DNA of 64,000 nt from Lottiidibacillus patelloidae (GTDB taxonomy: Bacteria > Bacillota > Bacilli > Bacillales > SA5d-4). The position numbers and the translations under genes are program-made. The stretch is from NCBI RefSeq assembly GCF_002262935.1, contig NZ_NPIA01000004.1, positions 62,001 to 126,000 on the forward strand, in the 5' to 3' direction. The notes under the pieces are model-generated. The model had not been told where the DNA came from. It ran no database searches and worked only from the letters and a program-made list of their open reading frames with translations. This document shows positions 18,301-26,034 of the stretch, piece by piece (position 1 is the first letter of the stretch; each line of letters opens with the position of its first letter).

Positions 18301-20587
18301 TGAATTTAATCACTACCGAAAACTATATAAGAACATTATTCCGGTTTCAATGTCAGTAAAAGAGCATACTGCTCAATTAAGCCCTGAAACCGCTATGAGT
18401 TATCAAGAAGACTTTGTTAAAGGAAAAATAAATGTTTTAAGTTGTTCTACTACTTTTGAAATGGGAGTAGATGTAGGGGATTTAGAATCTGTATTTATGA
18501 GAAATGTTCCACCTGAGACAGCCAACTATATACAGCGTGCTGGACGTGCTGGTCGAAGGAAATCTTCTGTAGCATTTGTATTGACCTTTGCTCAAAGAAG
18601 ATCTCATGATTTAACGTACTACGAAAGGCCAGAAGAAATGATTGCAGGTATCGTCAAGCCACCAATCTTTAAGATGGATAATAAGAAAATAGTTCAACGA
18701 CACTTACACTCTGTTGCACTATCCCAATTCTTCCGAGAAAATGAAGAATATTTTGGAGAGATTGAAAACTTTTTTAGAAGTGAAGAAGGCTTAGGAACTG
18801 GTCAGTATAAATTGAAAACATTTTTAGAGAGTAAACCTAACAAGCTATTTGATTCTGTTAGCAAGATTATTCCGGAAACATTAGAAGAAGAAATGGAATT
18901 GAACACTTGGGGTTGGACCAAGGACTTAATTGTTGATAGTGTAAATGAAAGTCTACTTGAAAAAGTAATGAAACTGTACTTTGAAAACATAGAAAAGCTG
19001 AAAGAACTAGCAAATAAGAACTTCCAAGAAAGCAAAGGAGTAGATATTTTTCAAAAACTAATAAGAACTCAAATGTCAGAATCACTAATTTCCTATTTCT
19101 CAAGACATAATCTATTACCGAAGTATGGATTTCCAGTAGATGTAGTGGAAATGCAAATTATGGATAAAGAATCTGAGAGAATTCGCCTAAATAGAGATTT
19201 ATCTATGGCCATATCTGAATATGCACCTGGCTCACAGATAATAGCAAATGGCTTTATTTTTGAAAGTGTTGGCTTGCGTTTTGTAAAAGGATTTGAGCTC
19301 AAACGTAAATACTATACTGAGTGTAAAAAATGTAAACACTATAGTGTTCTAAAGGAAAATGATCCATTATATGAGAAGAGTCAAATGCCGTGCAAATCTT
19401 GTGGGGAAGAAGTGACTATAAATAAAATTATTGTTCCTGACTTTGGATTCGTTGCAAAAAAGAAAGGATTTGCAGGTGAGAAAAAGCCAGTTAGAGAATT
19501 TAGATCCCGAGTATTCTTCTCTGAATATGATTTTCAACAACAAGATACTAGTAAAGAGGTAGAGAAGGAAACAGTATATTCAAACTTTACTCTAAAAGCT
19601 AAGTATTCTCCTTTTGGTAAATTAGCGGTAGTAAATTCTGGTAAGGGTAAAGGATATCACTTATGTGAAACTTGTGGGCACGTTATTCGAAAAGGAAAGC
19701 AAAAGAAAACAAACAAGCATAAGGCACCAAATGGAACGTACTGTTCAGGTAAATACCAATCAAGACCAATTCATTTGGGGCATGAATTTATGAGTGATGT
19801 ACTTGAGATCCAATTAGAAAATTTACTAGTGAAACATGAGCATGAGGTGTGGCATTGGGAGTCCTTACTTTATGGTATTTTAAATGGTGCAAGTGTAGCC
19901 TTAGGTATAGACCGTAATGATATCGATGGATGTATCCATTATAAGAACCAAACAAGCCCGTCTATTATTCTATATGATAAAGTACCAGGTGGAGCAGGAT
20001 ATATGAAAGAGGTTTATAATCAACTTGAAGTTACATTTGAGGAAAGTCTATCAATCTTAAAAAAATGTTCCTGCGGTAAAGAAACCAGTTGTTATGGTTG
20101 TTTGAAAAATTACTCTAACCAATATGCACACGACTTTCTTTCTAGAGGAGCCGCAATTGATATTTTAAAAGGTGTTTGTGATAGCTTAAATAAACCATTG
20201 GCATCTGTTACAGAAGATGATTCATTTGTAGAGTCCATAGACAAAAATGACTCCAAGTCATTTATTTTAAAACAAAAACAATTGATCCCCAAAGAATGGG
20301 AAGGAATAATTGAGCTTATTGATGAATCATGTATTAAGTTGGTCCAAGATTTAATAAAAGAAGGTGCTCCAGTACCCGATGTGGGATATGAGATTGCTGA
20401 TTACACTGGGACGATTGGTGAAGCGGAATTAGCCTGGGAAAATCAGAAGATTGCTGTACTTCTTCAAGATGGCGAAAAAGTTATAAATGTTTTAAAAACA
20501 GATGGTTGGTACGTTGTCGACCGATCACAGCTTTCAGGTAAACATAACCAGTTAATGAAACGGCTAATGAGTAAGGGAGTTATGTAA
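15359..20587 (+). CDS. DEAD-box helicase with DUF1998 domain and nuclease-like C-terminus
   Basis: A GTG start follows AAGGAGAGG, inside the previous gene. The 1742 residues contain a superfamily 2 helicase core: Walker A ATGTGSGKTES (about 110-120), VYPMNALANDQ, VLDEAHTY (about 250), TSATLGSG (about 291), SCSTTFEMGVDVGD and motif VI QRAGRAGRR (about 1058). Cysteine pairs are scattered through it (CESCGQ, CPCC, CGNCGK, CDTCGN, CKKCK, CKSCGE). Residues about 1490-1600 form a DUF1998 domain ending in CSCGKETSCYGC. The last 70 residues (YEIADYTGTIGEAELAW, then KIAVLLQDG and DGWYVV) resemble the Vsr-like restriction-endonuclease fold. DUF1998 helicases drive Druantia (DruE), DISARM (DrmA/B) and MrfA repair. 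Translocation on DNA is expected; defence is inferred. Confidence 0.9.
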   Translation: MGIHPLSGKKDIESSYIDYLKTSFFINDHRLMKEFENAVEEEDRFAQGPYLEVTAPYQKSKSMKDLINDGVLSPLFKNFNQEALPINRELYSHQVKAVEKAFHKENFIVATGTGSGKTESFMLPILNDLLKEQEQGTLDPGVRALFVYPMNALANDQMKRLRKILENTPEITFGRYTGETKNKRKEAEELFKQVNRDEKLLDNELLSREEMRDNPPHILVTNYAMLEYLLLRPDDTPFFDGPFSNSWKYIVLDEAHTYNGAKGIEIGMLIRRLKDRILKNRPFHGSLQCIATSATLGSGKDAKRKVIQFAENLFDEKFEYRNEKSNDIIEAERITYSDYYEPRYQPNWSVYDYLLGLLAKEEVTEHDINELSKFGVAPQKIKGINRTPSRFIYEFLKHDKNLFLLREILIEKPKKLSVVSNQMFIHFAKEGQGIKQETLQEYIVKLVELAVKAKGTDVDEPLLPARYHVFIRSIEGAFVQFYPEIKFSLETKKFDEESNFPYFELGVCESCGQPHLIGEERDGKLIQQQGLQSDENIRFNAYMIVNGELSDEVYDEDEELLEGTHDSQDLLYELCPCCSAFNIKGEKQSDCCKHGDKIKKLTLKKEVIVFDKHAKCGNCGKRGNNPIRQFITGQDGATSVLSTSLYQQLIKGGKREIVLNNLQSSNDDSGEFDFLTKTEVNESKESIYDPQKLLIFSDSRQAAAYFSPYLERTYSHIIWRNLIYSVLGDYKDQELGVDSLTNIVIRKAEKINLFDLSKDKLGKEKEAQQYIMRELVKGEERNSLEGVGLIDIRVELPRNLLDNKEQLGSKFDLSGDEVIELFNVLFDSFRYYNALEHPSSSDPRDEVFFPKNRQVSINKSQSIAKKSIMSWLPSSNRINKRINYLSKVYEKKGYSKEQSKQKAIDTLNDIWKYFIDNEQFLPGYFSFFKGNRVMNYSFWRLYPIDRALRCDTCGNVTTRHILNVCPKHNCGGELIEFKPSSEFNHYRKLYKNIIPVSMSVKEHTAQLSPETAMSYQEDFVKGKINVLSCSTTFEMGVDVGDLESVFMRNVPPETANYIQRAGRAGRRKSSVAFVLTFAQRRSHDLTYYERPEEMIAGIVKPPIFKMDNKKIVQRHLHSVALSQFFRENEEYFGEIENFFRSEEGLGTGQYKLKTFLESKPNKLFDSVSKIIPETLEEEMELNTWGWTKDLIVDSVNESLLEKVMKLYFENIEKLKELANKNFQESKGVDIFQKLIRTQMSESLISYFSRHNLLPKYGFPVDVVEMQIMDKESERIRLNRDLSMAISEYAPGSQIIANGFIFESVGLRFVKGFELKRKYYTECKKCKHYSVLKENDPLYEKSQMPCKSCGEEVTINKIIVPDFGFVAKKKGFAGEKKPVREFRSRVFFSEYDFQQQDTSKEVEKETVYSNFTLKAKYSPFGKLAVVNSGKGKGYHLCETCGHVIRKGKQKKTNKHKAPNGTYCSGKYQSRPIHLGHEFMSDVLEIQLENLLVKHEHEVWHWESLLYGILNGASVALGIDRNDIDGCIHYKNQTSPSIILYDKVPGGAGYMKEVYNQLEVTFEESLSILKKCSCGKETSCYGCLKNYSNQYAHDFLSRGAAIDILKGVCDSLNKPLASVTEDDSFVESIDKNDSKSFILKQKQLIPKEWEGIIELIDESCIKLVQDLIKEGAPVPDVGYEIADYTGTIGEAELAWENQKIAVLLQDGEKVINVLKTDGWYVVDRSQLSGKHNQLMKRLMSKGVM

Positions 20588-22714
20588 GTGACACAAGTTG
20601 CAATTCATAAAGATTTCTTGAAGGCTATTTATAACATTCCAAGGAGTCAACAAAAAAAGGTAATGGAATTTACAGAGAAATTTAGAAGAGACCCAACTCA
20701 AGCAAGTATTAACTATGAACCTATTCATGACATGAAAGATAGTAAAGTAAGGACAGTAAGAATAGGACTTGATTATCGAGCGATAATTATTCACCCGCAA
20801 AAAGGGGACGTTTATTTGCTAGTGTGGGTGGATCATCACGATGAGGCAATGAGATGGGCTAAAAATAAGGTGTTCGAAATCAATGAAAATACAGGTGCTA
20901 TCCAAGTTTTAGATATAGAGTACATTAACGAAAGGAAAGTTAAAGATGTGGGAGAGAACCAGGATAATGGTTACTATTTATTTGATAAATACTCTGACAA
21001 ACAACTTAAAAAGATTGGTGTCCCCGCTCTTTTGTTTCCTTCAATTCGAAATCTAAAAACAGAGCATGAAATTGATGAAATAAGTAAACATTTACCGGAG
21101 GAAGCTTACGAAGGGTTATTATCTTTAGCTGCTGGTTTTTCATTTGACCAAACTATGCAAGAGTTGGAATATGCATTTGATAGTCATCTAATTGATACTG
21201 ATGACTTTGAAAAAGCTCTTGAGCATCCTGATACCAAACGTCGATTTGCAACACTTTCCTCAACAGAAGAGTTAATGGACATATTAGATGCGCCATTGGA
21301 AAAATGGCGTGTGTTTCTACATCCAAGTCAAAAGAAATTAGTGACTGGAGAGTACAAGGGATCAACACGAGTACTAGGAGGAGCGGGAACTGGGAAAACG
21401 GTAGTTGCTATGCACCGGGCAAAGTTTCTTGCTGAAAAGATGTGTAATAACTCGTCTGACAAAATACTTTTTTTAACTTTTACTAGTAACCTTGCAAAGG
21501 TAATTGATAATCACCTTGATTCCATAGTAAAAGGGGAAACGAGAAATAATATTGAGGTCACTACAGTTCATAGTTGGTCTAAAAGACTATTAAATCGGTA
21601 TAGGATCTATTTTAATACTGTAAATGAAGACAATATAGAGATGGCTTGGAGAGAGGCTTACACATCTGAAGAACTAGGTTTTGATCTTTCCTTTTATAAA
21701 GAAGAATGGGAAGAAGTCGTTCAGCAACATGGTATTAATAACGTGAATGATTATTTACGTATCCCTAGAGTTGGTCGTGGAACTAGAGTTTCTAGATTAC
21801 AACGTTCTCAAATATGGAAAGTATTAGAACATTATAGAAACTATCTGGATCAGCATCAAATTAAGGAATGGATAGATGTCGTAAGGGATGCTCGCAAAGT
21901 GATTGAACAAACAAATAGTATCTTCCCTTATAAAGCTATCATTGTAGATGAGGCTCAGGATCTCCATCAAGAAGACTATAAATTAATGCGAATGATAGTA
22001 CCAGAAGGAGACAATGATTTATTTATAGTAGGAGATGCTCATCAAAGAATTTATAAAAATAAAGTAGTACTAAGTCATTGTGGAATAAATATAAGAGGTA
22101 TACGTTCCAAAAAACTAAGAATTAATTATCGTACAACAGAAGAAATTAGAAGATGGGCAGTGTCCATATTAAATGGTGAAGAATTTGATGACTTAGATGG
22201 GGAATTAGATAATCAGAATGGATATAAATCTCTTTTATATGGTTCAGTTCCTGAAGTTAGACACTTTAATAGCAAAGAAGAAGAGCTTAATTTTATAAAT
22301 GACTTTATAAACACAGCTATCTTAGAAGGTGTAGAACTTTCAAATATTTGCATAGTAACTCGTTCTAAGAAGTTATTACAACAGGTATATGAACCTATGT
22401 TAAAGAATGATAATATTCCATTTATATATTTAAACCCTAATGAAAATGCATATGGTGAGGGTATACGACTTGGTACAATTCATCGTGTAAAAGGCCTAGA
22501 ATTTTCTCATCTGATTATATCATCAGTAAATGATGGAATAGTGCCACCAATAAGTATTTTAAAGCGAACAAATGATGAGATTTCTAAAAATAATACTTTG
22601 CTTAGAGAAAAATCATTATTGTATGTAGCTGCTACGCGTGCTCGGGACTATTTGTTGGTTACTTCTTATAATAAGCAAAGTGAGTTATTAGTGAATTTAA
22701 AAAAGATAATATAA
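20588..22714 (+). CDS. UvrD/Rep-type helicase with N-terminal RelE-like domain
   Basis: The GTG start immediately follows the previous stop, with AAGGGAG in the upstream gene as binding site. Residues 1-90 look like a RelE/ParE-type fold (FLKAIYNIPRSQQKKVMEF, then VRTVRIGLDYRAIII and VYLLVWVDHHDEAMRWA). Superfamily 1 helicase motifs follow: Walker A GGAGTGKTVVA (about 264), a Walker B with VDEAQDL (about 452), VGDAHQRIY, INYRTTEEIRR, GTIHRVKGLEF and YVAATRARD (about 678). The family unwinds or translocates on single-stranded DNA. A RelE-like part suggests RNA or ribosome contact, or it may only be a structural adaptor. As last gene of the three-gene operon it should act with the DUF1998 helicase. 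It ends before a strong terminator. Confidence 0.9.
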   Translation: MTQVAIHKDFLKAIYNIPRSQQKKVMEFTEKFRRDPTQASINYEPIHDMKDSKVRTVRIGLDYRAIIIHPQKGDVYLLVWVDHHDEAMRWAKNKVFEINENTGAIQVLDIEYINERKVKDVGENQDNGYYLFDKYSDKQLKKIGVPALLFPSIRNLKTEHEIDEISKHLPEEAYEGLLSLAAGFSFDQTMQELEYAFDSHLIDTDDFEKALEHPDTKRRFATLSSTEELMDILDAPLEKWRVFLHPSQKKLVTGEYKGSTRVLGGAGTGKTVVAMHRAKFLAEKMCNNSSDKILFLTFTSNLAKVIDNHLDSIVKGETRNNIEVTTVHSWSKRLLNRYRIYFNTVNEDNIEMAWREAYTSEELGFDLSFYKEEWEEVVQQHGINNVNDYLRIPRVGRGTRVSRLQRSQIWKVLEHYRNYLDQHQIKEWIDVVRDARKVIEQTNSIFPYKAIIVDEAQDLHQEDYKLMRMIVPEGDNDLFIVGDAHQRIYKNKVVLSHCGINIRGIRSKKLRINYRTTEEIRRWAVSILNGEEFDDLDGELDNQNGYKSLLYGSVPEVRHFNSKEEELNFINDFINTAILEGVELSNICIVTRSKKLLQQVYEPMLKNDNIPFIYLNPNENAYGEGIRLGTIHRVKGLEFSHLIISSVNDGIVPPISILKRTNDEISKNNTLLREKSLLYVAATRARDYLLVTSYNKQSELLVNLKKII

Positions 22715-22763
22715 ATTCAACTAATTTGGTTTAGTTAAATAAGATATGGCAGATATACTTTAA

Positions 22764-22803
22764 AACAAGGTGTTGGAAACATGCTCCAACACCTTGTTTT
22801 TTT
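22764..22803 (+). terminator. Intrinsic terminator of the helicase operon
   Basis: A 14-bp stem (AACAAGGTGTTGGA with TCCAACACCTTGTT) and a 7-base loop are followed by a T tract. It is a near twin of the terminator at 11644-11687: the loop-side AAACA and both outer arms agree, while the differing stem bases are compensated. Confidence 0.92.
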
Positions 22804-23066
22804 ACATTAATAGTAAAAAGGGAACCTTATCATAGCTATTTTAGAGTAGGCTCTAATTATGTGCTTAATACTTACTTAATAATAAGATTCATATTTCTCT
22901 CCGATACTTTTCTTTATCACCTGATTAAATAGAATAAATCCACCCAACTTCAATTAATTGGAGGTATTTTACATTTTTTGTTGAATGGTTTATATAAATA
23001 TAAGAAAAACAATTATTTTTTCACATTTACTATTCAAATTAATTCTAATTATTAGGGGGCCAGGGT

Positions 23067-24128
23067 TTGTATAAAGTAGGAGAAAGAATTGAGCATATAC
23101 GCTTTGGACCTGGGGAAATAATAGAAGTTAGTGGAGACAAAACCTGTATTTCAATTATCTTTACAAAAGGTTTTGGATACAAGAAATTTAGGCTAAAAGA
23201 GGCTAATAAATATATTATTAGATTGTCAGAGTTTTGTATTTTTGATGAGGAGACTAATGATTGGTATAACCTACATGGATATAATGAAGATGGCTATGAT
23301 AAATATGGATATGACCAACTAGGGTATGATAGTAATGGTTTTAACAGAGATAAATTGCATAAGGTTACTAAAACTCATTTCAATCAAGATGGTTATAATT
23401 ATAGAGGCTATAAACAAGATGGTTTTAATCAAAAAGGAATACATAAAGAAACAAACACCATTTATAATTTAAATGGTTATGATGTTAATGGTGTACATGC
23501 TAGTGAAGAGTTAGTAAAAGTAATTAATCAAAAGGTTTCTCCAAAATGTGAACTTAAATTTGATGGATTTTATCATATGACTCATTTTGATAATGCAGCC
23601 TCTATATTAAAAGATGGTAAGATTTTTTCTAGAAGTAGACAGAGTATGAAAGTTGATATGAACAAAAAGTTGGATATTACTAATAGAGTAATAAGTTATA
23701 CCCATGCAAATATTCAAGATCATGTAAGAATGTATTTTAGACCTAAGACACCTACTTTCTGGTATTTTGAAAATTTTTCAGAGATAGTCCTTCTTAAGTT
23801 TAGCTCAAGTCTCTTAACATTGCCAAGAGCTAAAGTTTCAATAGGAAATGCAGGTAATTCATCAAGTGTAATTTGTGATATAACTAAATCCACTCTAAAT
23901 CATATTAACTTTAATAGTTTATTCTTGTCATCTGAGGTTCAAAATAAGGAAGAAATGAACTTAAGACATACGGAGTTATTAATACCAGAGGAACTGGAAC
24001 TATCGCACTTGGATAGTATTATCTTTAGAAGCAATAAAGATCTATTAGCGTTTAAAAATAAATTTGGTCATCATAAAGGTGTATTATATCAGGTAAATAA
24101 AGCGAAGTTTTTTTACAAGGAGACATAA
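23067..24128 (+). CDS. DarT-like ADP-ribosyltransferase toxin with Gly-Tyr-Asp repeats
   Basis: A TTG start follows AGGGGG by 8 bases, giving 353 residues. Three regions are visible. Residues 1-50 resemble the small Tudor-like domain found at the end of PcrA/UvrD (IEHIRFGPGEIIEV, IIFTKGFGYKKFRL). Residues about 70-145 are built from five-residue units GY[DN]xx in three blocks separated by T-containing spacers. Residues about 165-350 look like DarT: FYHMTHFDNAASILKDG, a DHVRMYFRPKTPTFW segment and LRHTELLIP with probable catalytic Glu303. DarT enzymes attach ADP-ribose to single-stranded DNA and stop phage replication. The next gene, 2 bases later, is a DarG-like macrodomain antitoxin, which strongly supports this reading. 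Confidence 0.82.
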   Translation: MYKVGERIEHIRFGPGEIIEVSGDKTCISIIFTKGFGYKKFRLKEANKYIIRLSEFCIFDEETNDWYNLHGYNEDGYDKYGYDQLGYDSNGFNRDKLHKVTKTHFNQDGYNYRGYKQDGFNQKGIHKETNTIYNLNGYDVNGVHASEELVKVINQKVSPKCELKFDGFYHMTHFDNAASILKDGKIFSRSRQSMKVDMNKKLDITNRVISYTHANIQDHVRMYFRPKTPTFWYFENFSEIVLLKFSSSLLTLPRAKVSIGNAGNSSSVICDITKSTLNHINFNSLFLSSEVQNKEEMNLRHTELLIPEELELSHLDSIIFRSNKDLLAFKNKFGHHKGVLYQVNKAKFFYKET

Positions 24129-24130
24129 AA

Positions 24131-24850
24131 ATGGCTTACGAATACTACGACGGCAGTGTTTTTGAATGTGCAGAAACCAATCCAGTAGATATGATTGTTA
24201 ATACAGTAAACTGTAAAGGGTTTATGGGAGCAGGTTTAGCACTTGAATTTAAGTTAAGATATCCAGAAATGTTTGAAGATTACAAAGAAAAGTGTTCCGA
24301 CGGACTAATAAAAGTAGGCAATTTGGACATTTATGAGAATGAAGAGATAAAAATTTTAAATTTCCCTACCAAGGATGATTGGAAGAGGCCGTCTAATATA
24401 AACTGGATAAAAATGGGTTTGTTATATTTCTATAATAATTATAAAAAATTTGGGATTCATACAATTGCATTTCCAAAATTAGGTACAAAAAATGGTGGTT
24501 TGGACTGGGAAGAAGTTAAAGATTTAATGGAGCGTTGTTTTGCCAACTTGGATGAATTAACTGTATATATTTGTCTTGATAATAGTACGCCTAAAGGTAC
24601 AGAAGGTAAGATGCTGTCAATATTAAACAATTTAACAGATAAAGAACTGAATGAATTAGGGTTAAGAGCTAATGCAATTGAAAATCTTAAAAATAACTTA
24701 CCTATGAAAAGATTTTTTCAACTATCTAAGATTAAGGGTTTAGGTACTAAGAGTTACAAGAAATTGCATGCTTATTGTTATAAAAAAGTAACGGACACTG
24801 ATAATGGAGATGAAGCATTTAAGCAACTATCGATTTTTGAAAGTGAATGA
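24131..24850 (+). CDS. DarG-like macrodomain antitoxin
   Basis: This 239-residue protein starts 2 bases after the toxin gene, with ACAAGGAGAC as binding site. Residues 1-150 form a macrodomain: IVNTVNCKGFMGAGLALEFKLRYP near residues 20-45 is the ADP-ribose-binding loop typical of DarG, and AFPKLGTKNGGLDW (about 115-130) is the second conserved loop. DarG removes ADP-ribose from DNA and also binds DarT through its C-terminal part. Here the C-terminal 85 residues contain a possible helix-hairpin-helix (LSKIKGLGTKSYKKLHAY), which is shorter than the C-terminal part of long DarG forms. The pair should protect the host unless phage infection upsets it. Confidence 0.88.
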   Translation: MAYEYYDGSVFECAETNPVDMIVNTVNCKGFMGAGLALEFKLRYPEMFEDYKEKCSDGLIKVGNLDIYENEEIKILNFPTKDDWKRPSNINWIKMGLLYFYNNYKKFGIHTIAFPKLGTKNGGLDWEEVKDLMERCFANLDELTVYICLDNSTPKGTEGKMLSILNNLTDKELNELGLRANAIENLKNNLPMKRFFQLSKIKGLGTKSYKKLHAYCYKKVTDTDNGDEAFKQLSIFESE

Positions 24851-24912
24851 AATAAAGTTAGCAGAAAGCTACCTTCAAATTGATTTTGGTTATAAAACTC
24901 TGTGCATTCTTG

Positions 24913-24930
24913 CCTCGTAAATAACCACGG
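24913..24930 (+). repeat. Right copy of the 18-bp direct repeat
   Basis: CCTCGTAAATAACCACGG, one base different from the copy at 11683-11700. It lies just after the DarTG pair. Short flanking TGCC/GGCA arms mean it could also be a weak hairpin loop. Confidence 0.5.
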
Positions 24931-24982
24931 CATATTGTACCACACAAATAAAGGCATACGAAGTGAAAGAGCACTTCCTTAA

Positions 24983-25045
24983 TTAAAAATAGCATTTAAA
25001 ATGGCAAAAGAATTAAGTGTTGATGTTGATGACCTATTTGAATAA
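24983..25045 (+). pseudogene. 3' end of an XRE-family regulator gene
   Basis: The 20 codons read LKIAFKMAKELSVDVDDLFE and then stop. This is the typical last helix and tail of Cro/C1-type (XRE) regulators. The helix-turn-helix part is missing and a stop precedes the stretch, so only a tail remains. It is a deletion scar at the right edge of the defence region. Confidence 0.65.
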
Positions 25046-25060
25046 AAGGAGTGTTAGTTT

Positions 25061-25489
25061 ATGGAAATTACATACTTAGCAAAAGAAATTAAGAAAATAT
25101 ACGATAATGTTGAAGGTTGTAAAACTAAAACTACAGAGAAAAAAGGTGATGGTTTTACACCACGAAATCGACATGGAATAAAGTGTGGACAGGTTGATGT
25201 AGATACAAATAAAGACAAGATACGTATTGTACTTGATTTATATCCTGGTAGATATGCCTTAGAAGAAGTAAGTGACATACTTGAAATCCCTGAAAGGAAA
25301 AAGAGAGCAAGTCACACTGGGTTATTAATAAAACGAACTACAAAACCAGCACCAAGTCACGATATGTTAGAGATATCACTACATTCTGATTACATTTTTA
25401 CTTTAAAGGAAAATAAATTAAATACTCTACTTCAGTTTATACAAAGGTCTGCGGAAGAGAGTGGGTTTAAAACAGAGAGTAGTAGATAA
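25061..25489 (+). CDS. Conserved-looking protein of unknown function (intact copy)
   Basis: A start ATG after AAAAGGAGTG gives 142 residues with no signal peptide or membrane segment. The N-terminus is helical and lysine rich; the middle (KIRIVLDLYPGRYALEEVSDILEIPERKK) and the later HDMLEISLHSDYIFTL suggest a small alpha/beta domain. No family is recognised. It has a decayed near-copy at 29345-29615, and in both places the gene is followed by a convergent serine hydrolase gene or remnant. So the pair was duplicated and this copy is the surviving version of the first gene. Confidence 0.75.
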   Translation: MEITYLAKEIKKIYDNVEGCKTKTTEKKGDGFTPRNRHGIKCGQVDVDTNKDKIRIVLDLYPGRYALEEVSDILEIPERKKRASHTGLLIKRTTKPAPSHDMLEISLHSDYIFTLKENKLNTLLQFIQRSAEESGFKTESSR

Positions 25490-25509
25490 AATTAGTTCTA
25501 AAAAGGAAA

Positions 25510-25717
25510 GCCCATAAATAATCACGGTTTTCCTGCCACTCTTTAAAATTAGGAAGCTCATTTTTATTTGGTGTGACTAGATTCGCAATTCCTATTTCGT
25601 GTGGAAAGCCTGTAGTATGAGAAAGAAGCTGTCGCACGGTTATTTTGTCGCTTAACGCTTTATTCTTCGTTTGAAAGTATGGCAAGTAATCTACTAGTCG
25701 GCGATCTAATTCGAGTA
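25510..25717 (-). pseudogene. Remnant of a duplicated serine hydrolase gene
   Basis: On the reverse strand this matches codons for LSDKITVRQLLSHT, GFPHEIGIANLV and ELPNFKEWQE of the intact hydrolase at 29672-30793. The gene is joined abruptly: the terminator loop sequence ending CACGG is fused directly to the hydrolase middle, which corresponds to a loss of about 705 bases (29652-30356 in the intact copy). The 5' part of the gene is also gone after about 25717. It is not functional. Confidence 0.85.
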
Positions 25718-25990
25718 AAAAATAATAACGGAAGATTGTTTAAAGTAAGGAAAAGTAATGGAAAAAATAGATGTAAAGGTTCTCACTTAAGCTATAGGTA
25801 AGATTATGCAGAACAGAAGATGTCACTTAAAGAGGAATATTTTTATGCACAGTACAAAAATACTATTCAAGAAAATCTATCTGAGGATTGTATAACTTTT
25901 AAAGAGAATAAAAAGCCAAACATCACTACACCAATCAATCTCCAATCAACATTTAAGACATGTAAAATGTGTAGCCATTCTCAAATTTAA
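25697..25990 (+). pseudogene. Broken small gene with an internal stop
   Basis: One frame reads VGDLIRVKNNNGRLFKVRK and on to SYR, meets a TAA at 25799-25801, then continues DYAEQKMSLKEEYFYAQY to a C-terminal CKMCSH and a final stop. If the TAA is real the gene is dead; the second half could start at an ATG at 25820 (56 residues) but has no good ribosome binding site. The protein is not recognised. Its start is fused to the hydrolase remnant. Confidence 0.5.
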
Positions 25991-26003
25991 TTAACCCTAA
26001 ATC

Positions 26004-26034
26004 AAACTCTGCTGAATGTTAGCGGAGTTTTTTT
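26004..26034 (+). terminator. Intrinsic terminator
   Basis: A 10-bp stem (AAACTCTGCT with AGCGGAGTTT, one G-T pair) closes a 7-base loop and is followed by T4. It separates the remnants from the nitrilase operon. Confidence 0.8.

Noticed and set aside
23260-23500. Regular spacing of repeats suggesting a CRISPR array
   Set aside because: The repeat is a coding pattern (GY[DN]xx units, 15 bases) inside an open frame, without uniform repeats and spacers.
11683-24930. Treating the 18-bp repeats as proven tRNA-type attachment sites
   Set aside because: No tRNA gene is present, and the core also forms a terminator loop, so only a candidate repeat is claimed.
25467-25685. Short reverse-strand frame that looks like a hydrolase start
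   Set aside because: It is a fragment of the duplicated serine hydrolase with a large deletion and no true start.
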